Of a DNA stretch of 7,901 nt, positions 1 through 5,731 are shown piece after piece (the stretch's first letter is position 1; each line of letters opens with the position of its first letter). Made by a program: the position numbers and the translations under genes. Source of the stretch: CAIXTV01 sp964543995. Its GTDB lineage: Bacteria > Bacteroidota > Bacteroidia > Bacteroidales > CAIXTV01. The stretch lies in NCBI GenBank assembly GCA_964543995.1, contig CAZJBB010000157.1, positions 1-7,901 on the forward strand, given 5' to 3'. Under the pieces are notes generated by a model, which saw nothing but the letters and a program-made list of their open reading frames with translations, was not told where the DNA came from and did not search any database.

Positions 1-1324
1 GTCCTTGAGCTAACATAGCTTCAGCAACTTTTACAAATCCACCAATGTTTGCACCTTTAACATAGTTAATGGTACCATCAGCTTCTTTTCCGTATTTAAC
101 ACATGTTTTGTGAATGTTCACCATAATGTTATGTAATTCTTCGTCAACTTTTTCTCTAGTCCAGCTTAAACGCATGGAGTTTTGTGACATTTCCAAGCCT
201 GAAGTAGCAACACCACCTGCATTTGCAGCTTTTCCCGGGCCGTACAATATTTTCTTTTCAACAAAATATTCAGCAGCTTCAGGAGTTGATGGCATATTAG
301 CACCTTCAGAAACGCACATACAACCGTTAGCAATTAATGTTTTAGCATCGTCGCCATTCAGTTCATTTTGAGTTGCACTTGGCAAAGCGATATCGCATTT
401 AACACCCCAAGGAGTTTTACCTGCAACGTATTCGCAGTTAAATTTCTTAGCATATTCTTCGATTCTTCCACGACGAACATTTTTAAGATCCATAACCCAA
501 GCTAATTTTTCAGCATCAATGCCGGCTGGATCATAAATGTAACCGTTTGAATCAGACATAGTAACCACTTTTCCACCCAATTCAGTGGCTTTTTCAGTGG
601 CATATTGAGCCACATTACCGGAACCTGAAACTACAACGATTTTTCCTTTAAAGCTATCACCTTTGGTGGCAAGCATTTCTTTTGCGAAATACACTTGACC
701 ATAGCCAGTTGCTTCCGGACGAATGAGACTGCCTCCCCATTCTAAACCTTTACCGGTTAAAACGCCGGTAAACTCATTACGAATTCTTTTGTATTGGCCA
801 AACATAAAACCAATTTCACGTCCACCAACACCAATGTCACCTGCAGGAACGTCAGTATCGGGACCTATATGTCTTTGTAACTCCAGCATGAAACTTTGAG
901 TAAATTTCATTACTTCATTGTCTGATTTACCTTTTGGATCAAAATCAGATCCACCTTTACCACCACCCATAGGTAGCGTAGTTAAACTGTTTTTTAACAC
1001 TTGTTCAAATGCTAAAAACTTTAATATTCCGAGGTTTACGGTTGGATGGAAACGTAAGCCGCCTTTGTAGGGTCCAATGGCACTGTTCATTTCGATTCTG
1101 AAACCTCTGTTTACTTGATGGTTTCCTTTGTCGTCCAACCAAGGAACTCTAAACATAATAACTCTTTCAGGTTCTACCATTCTTTCGAGAATACCATTGT
1201 ATTTTGGGTTTTCATCGACAAATGGGATTAATGATTCAACAACTTCTCTAACAGCTTGGTGGAATTCCACTTCGCTTGGGTTTTTGGCAATAACTTTTGC
1301 CATGAATTGTTCTAAGCTCTGCAT
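1..1324 (-). CDS. gdhA: Glutamate dehydrogenase, hexameric GdhA type (3' end cut by window)
   Basis: Catalyses reversible reductive amination of 2-oxoglutarate with ammonium to L-glutamate using NAD(P)H in the cytoplasm, linking nitrogen assimilation to the citric-acid-cycle intermediates. Translating the minus strand from the ATG at 1324-1322 gives 441 residues ending ...KVAEAMLAQG at the window edge; family members are about 445-450 residues, so only a few codons are missing. Visible catalytic landmarks are GPYKGGLRF (Lys87), QVLKNSLT (Lys111), PMGGGKGGSDFDPKGKSD (catalytic Lys123) and PAGDIGVGGREIG (Asp163). These match the Lys89, Lys113, Lys125 and Asp165 positions known from the Clostridium symbiosum enzyme with a constant offset of two. 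The Rossmann nucleotide-binding turn is SGSGNVAQYA around 233-242. NAD versus NADP preference cannot be read from this. No Shine-Dalgarno site precedes the start. The gene is divergent from the next one. Confidence 0.97.
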   Translation of the reverse strand, partial: MQSLEQFMAKVIAKNPSEVEFHQAVREVVESLIPFVDENPKYNGILERMVEPERVIMFRVPWLDDKGNHQVNRGFRIEMNSAIGPYKGGLRFHPTVNLGILKFLAFEQVLKNSLTTLPMGGGKGGSDFDPKGKSDNEVMKFTQSFMLELQRHIGPDTDVPAGDIGVGGREIGFMFGQYKRIRNEFTGVLTGKGLEWGGSLIRPEATGYGQVYFAKEMLATKGDSFKGKIVVVSGSGNVAQYATEKATELGGKVVTMSDSNGYIYDPAGIDAEKLAWVMDLKNVRRGRIEEYAKKFNCEYVAGKTPWGVKCDIALPSATQNELNGDDAKTLIANGCMCVSEGANMPSTPEAAEYFVEKKILYGPGKAANAGGVATSGLEMSQNSMRLSWTREKVDEELHNIMVNIHKTCVKYGKEADGTINYVKGANIGGFVKVAEAMLAQG

Positions 1325-1384
1325 AAGACTTTAGTTTTTTGAATTAATAAATGAATTAGTTTAAATCATGAAGCAATATTAAAT

Positions 1385-1425
1385 AAAAAAAAATATGAGA
1401 AAAGAAAAAAAATCTCTTTTTTTTA
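1385..1425. repeat. A/T homopolymer tract with A8-TCTC-T8 inverted repeat
   Basis: An A9 run (1385-1393) is followed by A8 (1405-1412), TCTC, and T8 (1417-1424). The A8 and T8 runs are self-complementary around a 4-base loop, but the stem is pure A:T. It lies 60-100 bp upstream of the gdhA start, where no gene ends, so it is not a terminator. It may act as an upstream promoter element or bent DNA, and such runs are prone to slippage. Confidence 0.45.
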
Positions 1426-1487
1426 TGAAAATCGACCAAAAATTCAATTTACAGTAAAATGCTGATATTCAATTGAAATGATATAGG

Positions 1488-1506
1488 TGTTATAATTATT
1501 ATAACA
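1488..1506. promoter_or_regulatory. Candidate PerR/Fur-family operator
   Basis: The sequence TGTTATAATTATTATAACA is a perfect inverted repeat with 8-base arms and a 3-base centre. Its inner 15 bases (1490-1504) fit the Bacillus subtilis PerR-box consensus TTATAATnATTATAA at every position. PerR is a metal-dependent peroxide-sensing repressor of the Fur family. The site is almost equidistant from the gdhA start (about 170 bp) and the start of the plus-strand gene (about 160 bp), so the target gene is unclear. The surrounding DNA is AT-rich, which raises the chance of a fortuitous match. Whether this organism has PerR is not shown here. Confidence 0.4.
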
Positions 1507-1543
1507 TAAGTAAAACACTTATATTGTAAAGTATTAATAAGTG
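1506..1543. repeat. Three alternating inverted segments (possible competing hairpins)
   Basis: ATAAGT (1506-1511) is followed by its complement ACTTAT (1517-1522) and then ATAAGT again (1537-1542). The middle segment can pair with the first (6 bp, 5-base loop) or with the third (7 bp as CACTTAT/ATAAGTG, 14-base loop), but not both. This could be an array of protein half-sites in DNA or a switchable leader structure in RNA. The stems are short and A:U-rich. Confidence 0.3.
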
Positions 1544-1618
1544 CATTGCTTAAATTTTTATACAAAGAATTTACCAAATAAAAAAATAATACTTTTAAAG
1601 CCTTAAAACAATGAATGC

Positions 1619-1648
1619 ATTGTTTAACTCTCGAACACACTACTTTTA
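1619..1648 (+). promoter_or_regulatory. Possible Bacteroidota-type promoter
   Basis: ATTG (1619-1622) and TACTTTTA (1641-1648) are separated by 18 bases and resemble the TTG / TAnnTTTG promoter of this phylum, with the final G replaced by A. If used, transcription would begin within a few bases of 1660. That would favour translation from the ATG at 1660 or 1681 and exclude the ATG at 1615. Matches of this quality are easy to find in AT-rich DNA. Confidence 0.2.
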
Positions 1649-1659
1649 AATTACTGATT

Positions 1660-4086
1660 ATGACTGAAAGAGATGAAAATATGTTCAATAGTCATGAAAA
1701 ATTAATAAAAGACGAGCTTTTATTAAAAAAACTTCTTCATGATAATAAGGAGAGGTTGAAGGAGTTATCATGTTTAAACCAAACCACAGGGATATTAAAA
1801 GAAGGAAAACCCATCAATGAAACACTTCAGAAACTATGCTTAATTTTACCAAAAGCATGGCAGTATCCTGAAAATACCATTGCACGTATCACTTTTGATA
1901 ACCAAGAATTTACCACTCCATACTTTTTAGAAACTCCTTGGTCGCAAATTCAGGAATTTGAAAGTTTAGATCATCAATACGGTAAAATTGAGGTTTTTTA
2001 CACTAAGCGTTTCCCCGATATTGATGAAGGCCCATTTTTAAAAGAAGAAAGGCATTTGTTAAACAATTTGGCAAGTTTAATTACAGGGTATATCAATAGT
2101 ATTAAAGCAAAGGAATTATTGAATGTTAACTATTCAACCGGTAGAAAAGCAATTCCTAAACCTTCTAAAGGAGGAATTCCTAATCGTCAGTTATTGCAGC
2201 GTTTTTTAAATAAACAGAATTTTAATAGAGATATATACCATGATCTTCAGCCTTTTAAGGTTAAGGAGATTTTATTGATCGCCAATTTGTATGATGCATA
2301 TAGTATTGAAAAGGAAGGTCGTTTTGCGGAACATTTATTAGGGGAATATGCTCAGCTTAACTTAACCTCATTGCCAAGAATTACCGGAGTTTCATCCTTT
2401 GAAGAAGCAAACGAAGAATTACACAATAAGCATTTCGACTTGGTTATTTTGATGATGGGCGTTGACAAAATCACCCCAATCCACATGAGCAGGGTGATAA
2501 AACAAGAATTCCCTTATATTCCTTTGTTTTTATTGGTAAATAATAATGCTGAACTTGCTCATTTAGAGAATAATAATACAAATTTATCTTCTGTTGATAA
2601 AGTTTTTCTTTGGAATGGAGATTCAAAGATCTTCTTTGCCATGATAAAGCTTATTGAAGACAAAGTGAATATTGATAACGACACCCAAGTGGGTTTAGTC
2701 AGGGTTTTGTTGTTGGTGGAAGACTCGCCTATATTTTATTCGAGGTACCTTCCTATGTTATACAGCATATTAATGGAACAAACCAAACGTATCATTGATG
2801 ACGTTAGTACCGATGATTTGTTTAAGATTCTGCGAATGAAAGCTCGGCCTAAAATTGTGATTGCATCGACCTATGAAGAAGCCATTGAAATTTTCGAGAA
2901 ATATAAGGATTATCTTCTTTGCTTGGTTTCGGATGTTACATTCAGTCGTAATGGGAAAATGGATTCCCAAGCAGGCTTGGCTTTGGTGAGTAAAATTAAA
3001 GAGCAAATGAAAGATTTGCCCATCATTATTCAATCTTCAGATGCTGAAAATGCGTCGGTTGCATACCAACTTAAAGCCACCTTCATCAACAAAAATTCAG
3101 AGAGTTTGCTTCAGGATTTTAAAAGTTTTATCACCCATTACCTTGGCTTTGGGAATTTTATTTATAGAGATTCTGATGGCAGAGAAATTGCCGTGGCGCG
3201 TTCATTAAAAGAATTCGAAACTTTGCTTCGGTCAATACCGGATGAGTCCTTATTATATCATGGAAAAAGAGATCATTTCTCTTTATGGCTAATGGCCAGA
3301 GGGGAAATTAAGATTGCACGAATGATTAACCCTATAAAAATTTCCGATTTCGATAATGCCGGAAAATTAAGGGAGTATTTAATTAATATCATTCATCAAA
3401 ATAGAAATGAGCAAGACAAAGGGATGGTGGTTGATTATGAAGAATCAGCAATTCATGATGAAACGAATATAGTAAGTTTAACCACCGGCTCATTTGGCGG
3501 CAAAGGCCGTGGATTAGCCTTTATTAACACCCTCATTTATAATTTCGATTTCACTCAGCTGGTGCCTAATATCAACATTCGTGCTCCAAAAACGATGATT
3601 ATTGGAACGGATGAATTTGAATATTTCTTTGAACGCAATAAATTATCCGAAATAGCTTATGCAGAAGAAGATTTTGAGGTGGTCAAAGCAGCTTTTTTAA
3701 AAGCGAAGCTCACCGACAGTTTAATCAAAAAGCTGAAGCGAATTGTGAAAATAATTGATAAACCTATTGCCGTTCGATCATCTGGTTTATTTGAGGATTC
3801 ATTAAGTCAACCTTTTGCAGGGATTTTTGAAACCTATTTATTACCTAATTCCAGTCCTGACATATCCGACAGATTAGAGCAAATTATGAACGCCATAAAA
3901 TTGGTATATGCTTCAGTATATTCTAAAATTGCAAAAGGTTATATTGAAGCCATTCATTATAAAATCGAAGAAGAGAAAATGGCCATAATTCTCCAGGAAG
4001 TGGTTGGAAATCAATATGAGGATGTTTTTATCCACATATTAGTGGTGTGGCTCAATCGTATAATTATTATCCTTATTCTCACATGA
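1660..4086 (+). CDS. GAF/receiver/PEP-synthase-like protein, 5' portion of a frameshifted gene
   Basis: Residues are numbered from the ATG at 1660; ATGs at 1615 and 1681 are alternatives, and none has a Shine-Dalgarno site. Residues about 35-150 form a GAF-like sensor domain (LPKAWQYP, then DEGPFLKEERHLLNNLA). Residues about 200-335 look like a degenerate receiver: FDLVILMM has no phospho-acceptor Asp at the usual strand end. Residues about 347-495 are a receiver that looks intact, with acidic Glu354/Asp355, phospho-acceptor Asp425 (LVSD), a Ser at 459-460 and Lys478, plus an insert around 370-400. From about 603 the nucleotide-binding domain of PEP synthase/pyruvate phosphate dikinase begins, with GGKGRGLAF (613-621) and IAVRSSGLFEDS (703-714, probable phosphate-binding Arg706). 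The frame is true up to Phe790. The last 18 residues before the TGA at 4084 are out-of-frame and look unrelated to the family. The mature function is unknown: it could be a signal-responsive ATP-dependent phosphotransfer protein. Confidence 0.85.
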   Translation: MTERDENMFNSHEKLIKDELLLKKLLHDNKERLKELSCLNQTTGILKEGKPINETLQKLCLILPKAWQYPENTIARITFDNQEFTTPYFLETPWSQIQEFESLDHQYGKIEVFYTKRFPDIDEGPFLKEERHLLNNLASLITGYINSIKAKELLNVNYSTGRKAIPKPSKGGIPNRQLLQRFLNKQNFNRDIYHDLQPFKVKEILLIANLYDAYSIEKEGRFAEHLLGEYAQLNLTSLPRITGVSSFEEANEELHNKHFDLVILMMGVDKITPIHMSRVIKQEFPYIPLFLLVNNNAELAHLENNNTNLSSVDKVFLWNGDSKIFFAMIKLIEDKVNIDNDTQVGLVRVLLLVEDSPIFYSRYLPMLYSILMEQTKRIIDDVSTDDLFKILRMKARPKIVIASTYEEAIEIFEKYKDYLLCLVSDVTFSRNGKMDSQAGLALVSKIKEQMKDLPIIIQSSDAENASVAYQLKATFINKNSESLLQDFKSFITHYLGFGNFIYRDSDGREIAVARSLKEFETLLRSIPDESLLYHGKRDHFSLWLMARGEIKIARMINPIKISDFDNAGKLREYLINIIHQNRNEQDKGMVVDYEESAIHDETNIVSLTTGSFGGKGRGLAFINTLIYNFDFTQLVPNINIRAPKTMIIGTDEFEYFFERNKLSEIAYAEEDFEVVKAAFLKAKLTDSLIKKLKRIVKIIDKPIAVRSSGLFEDSLSQPFAGIFETYLLPNSSPDISDRLEQIMNAIKLVYASVYSKIAKGYIEAIHYKIEEEKMAIILQEVVGNQYEDVFIHILVVWLNRIIIILILT
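4025..4029 (+). other. Frameshift site: T5 run, apparently one T short
   Basis: The dikinase domain leaves the first frame after EDVF (codon 4027-4029) and resumes in the frame starting at 4029 as YPHISGVAQSYNYYPYSH, a segment characteristic of this domain. Adding one T to the run restores a continuous protein of about 1161 residues (1660-5144). Because both halves keep conserved motifs, a sequencing or assembly error or a very recent mutation is likelier than an old pseudogene. The local sequence GAT-GTT-TTT-ATC is not a canonical -1 slippery heptamer. Confidence 0.85.
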
Positions 4087-5144
4087 AACCGGAAGAAGGC
4101 TTTTCCGTTTGTGCTCTTGGACTTGGGAAATATGTGGTTGATGGAGAAAAAGCTCACCGGTTTTCACCCGTTTACCCGAATGTGGAAATCAATTCGCCAA
4201 AAGACCAGTATAAAAACTCACAGGTTGAATTTTATGCGGTTGATTTAAAAAAGAATAAAATCAATTTGTTGGATGGAGAAACAGCAGGTCTGGTTAAGTT
4301 GGAAATTTCCGATGCTGAAAGACATGGAACTTTAAAACACTTAGCATCCGTTTTCGATTTAGAGAATAGTCGAATAGTTCCTGGCATTACCCATCCCGGT
4401 CCACGAATTGTGAATTTTGCCAATATTTTAAAGTATGATTATATTCCTTTAGCTCAAACCATTTCAACTGTATTGGATATTGTTAAAGAATCTATGGGAT
4501 CTCCGGTTGAAATAGAATTTGCAGTGGACTTAAATAAAGATGTGAATTTCAAGTCTTCCTTCTATCTCTTACAAATTAAACCCTTAATTGGCAATGCCAT
4601 GGATTATGATGTTAATTTGGAGGAAATTGAAAAGTCAAATACCCTGTTGTTTTCAGAAAAATGCATGGGCAATGGCCCCATAAATGATATTTTTGATGTC
4701 ATTGTTGTGGATAAAGACAGCTTTGATAAAACAAAAACAGAAGAAATAGCCTTGGAAGTAGAAAGATTTAATAAAGAATTGGCAGCGGAGGATAAAAAAT
4801 ATGTGCTCATAGGCCCCGGAAGGTGGGGTACCAGAGATAGATGGATAGGAATCCCGGTGAATTGGCCTCAAATTTCATTTGCCAAAGTGATTGTTGAAAC
4901 CAGTTTAGAAGATTTTCCATTAGATGCTTCTTCAGGTTCCCACTTCTTTCATAATGTGACCTCCATGAATGTTGGATATTTATCGGTGCAAAGTGAAATT
5001 TCCAATAGCTTTATACAATGGGACATTATAAAAAAGCAATCCATCATCAAAGAATCAAAATATGTGAAGCATTATCGCTTCAAAAATCCATTAAAAATTA
5101 AAATGGATGGAAAAAAAAGAATAGCAGTTATTTTATTTGAATAA
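4047..5144 (+). CDS. PEP-synthase-like protein, 3' portion of the frameshifted gene
   Basis: This frame carries the rest of the dikinase ATP-binding domain and a C-terminal extension. It is open from about 4029; the GTG at 4047 is only the first start-like codon and is probably not a real initiation site. Visible elements in joined numbering (add 796 to the count from 4047) are CALGLGKYVVDG near 818-829, GSPVEIEFAVDLN near 947-959 (acidic residues expected at the ATP/metal site), LLQIKPL near 970-976 (usual family ending Q-x-R-P, here with Lys) and GPGRWGTRDRWIGIPVNW near 1052-1069, followed by SSGSHFFHNVTSMNVGY. No phosphohistidine swivel motif (TCHxAI type) and no PEP-binding TIM barrel are present, so the joined protein cannot be a standard PEP synthase. 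It ends at TAA 5142-5144, 26 bp before the next gene. Confidence 0.85.
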   Translation: MAQSYNYYPYSHMKPEEGFSVCALGLGKYVVDGEKAHRFSPVYPNVEINSPKDQYKNSQVEFYAVDLKKNKINLLDGETAGLVKLEISDAERHGTLKHLASVFDLENSRIVPGITHPGPRIVNFANILKYDYIPLAQTISTVLDIVKESMGSPVEIEFAVDLNKDVNFKSSFYLLQIKPLIGNAMDYDVNLEEIEKSNTLLFSEKCMGNGPINDIFDVIVVDKDSFDKTKTEEIALEVERFNKELAAEDKKYVLIGPGRWGTRDRWIGIPVNWPQISFAKVIVETSLEDFPLDASSGSHFFHNVTSMNVGYLSVQSEISNSFIQWDIIKKQSIIKESKYVKHYRFKNPLKIKMDGKKRIAVILFE

Positions 5145-5170
5145 TTTTACCAAAAATTTTTATACCCATT

Positions 5171-5722
5171 ATGAGAATTCAAAGAGTTCAAACCAAACCC
5201 AATGTAAATCCGGCCGAAGAAGCTGATATGAGCTTGTTGGAGCCCCTGGTTCAAAAATACAAAAATAAAAGAGGCAATACCATTCCCTTGTTACAAGGAA
5301 TACAGGAAGCCTACGGTTACATTCCCATTACAGCTATGGAGTGGGTAGCAAAAAACACCGGTTTAAAGTTAAGTGATATGTATGGTGTAGCCAGTTTCTA
5401 CGCCCAATTTAGGTTGAAACCGGTAGGTAAACACATCGTTAAAGTTTGTCATGGCACCGCTTGTCACGTTCAAAATGCCACAGCCATTACCGAAGCACTT
5501 GAAGAAGAGTTGGGTGTTAAGGATGGGGAAACCACACCGGATAAAGTATTTACCCTTGAATCGGTGGCTTGTTTGGGCTGTTGCTCTTTGGCCCCGGTAA
5601 TGATGATAGGAGACGATACTTTTGCAAAATTAACAGGGAAGCAGGCAAAAGAGGTCATCCGGGATATTCGAGAAAAAGAAACCGGAAACCGCTGTGAACA
5701 TGAATTAATAAACGAAAAATAG
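5171..5722 (+). CDS. NADH-dependent oxidoreductase [2Fe-2S] subunit, NuoE/HydC type
   Basis: Small subunit of a soluble NADH-oxidising module. It has the thioredoxin-like ferredoxin fold that binds one [2Fe-2S] cluster next to the FMN subunit, as in NuoE of complex I, HydC of bifurcating [FeFe] hydrogenases, and HndA. The protein has 183 residues. An N-terminal helical part (PLLQGIQEAYGYIP, then YGVASFYAQF at 71-80) precedes the cluster ligands: Cys93 and Cys98 (CHGTAC) and Cys134 and Cys138 (CLGCC), matching the family pattern C-x4-C then C-x3-C. Cys137 lies between the last pair and is extra. The length is normal for the family. The ATG at 5171 is taken as start because homology begins soon after it; there is no Shine-Dalgarno site. 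It leads a three-gene run with 9-bp and 30-bp gaps, so co-transcription is very likely. Confidence 0.95.
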   Translation: MRIQRVQTKPNVNPAEEADMSLLEPLVQKYKNKRGNTIPLLQGIQEAYGYIPITAMEWVAKNTGLKLSDMYGVASFYAQFRLKPVGKHIVKVCHGTACHVQNATAITEALEEELGVKDGETTPDKVFTLESVACLGCCSLAPVMMIGDDTFAKLTGKQAKEVIRDIREKETGNRCEHELINEK

Positions 5723-5724
5723 GT

Positions 5725-5730
5725 AAGGAA
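5725..5730 (+). promoter_or_regulatory. Shine-Dalgarno-like site of the NuoF/HydB-like gene
   Basis: AAGGAA lies immediately upstream of the ATG at 5732, in the 9-bp gap after the stop of the preceding gene. It is purine-rich but closer to the start than ideal. It stands out because the other starts in the window lack such a site, and it supports translation from 5732. Confidence 0.4.
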
Positions 5731-5731
5731 C

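Larger units (their letters stand above)
1325..1659. other. Divergent intergenic region between gdhA and the GAF/REC/dikinase-like gene
   Basis: About 335 bp, strongly AT-rich, with no convincing gene. It holds an A/T homopolymer tract (1385-1425), a 10-bp palindrome TTCAATTGAA (1468-1477), a PerR-box-like palindrome (1488-1506), alternating ATAAGT/ACTTAT segments (1506-1543), and two near-identical copies of TGCATTGyTTAA (1542-1553 and 1616-1627, 11 of 12 bases alike). A weak Bacteroidota-type promoter for gdhA could be TAATATTG read on the minus strand (1381-1374), but its -33 partner is poor. Promoters of both flanking genes must lie here if they are transcribed independently. Confidence 0.7.

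Noticed and set aside
114..371. Plus-strand open frame of 85 codons opposite gdhA
   Set aside because: It lies wholly antisense to the conserved C-terminal half of glutamate dehydrogenase and encodes no recognisable domain.
1405..1424. A8-TCTC-T8 as a bidirectional intrinsic terminator
   Set aside because: The flanking genes diverge from this region, so no transcript is expected to end there, and the stem contains only A:U pairs.
1449..1688. Minus-strand open frame of 79 codons in the intergenic region and overlapping the start of the plus-strand gene
   Set aside because: Its product is low-complexity, has no recognisable domain, and its frame crosses the operator-like palindromes. It is typical of chance frames in AT-rich DNA.
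4021..4032. Programmed -1 ribosomal frameshifting or transcriptional slippage at the T run
   Set aside because: The P-site codon GTT would have to re-pair with TGT, so no X-XXY-YYZ heptamer exists. The run is only five T, and no strong downstream hairpin is evident. An indel is simpler.
4083..4086. ATGA overlap: stop TGA of the first frame overlaps an in-frame ATG of the second, as in translationally coupled gene pairs
   Set aside because: The conserved segment YPHISGVAQSYNYYPYSH lies upstream of that ATG in the second frame, so a protein starting there would lack part of the domain. The overlap is best seen as chance after the frameshift.
5150..5162. AAAAATTTTT palindrome after the PEP-synthase-like gene as a terminator
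   Set aside because: There is no GC stem, no loop and no following U tract of its own, and the next gene begins a few bases later on the same strand.
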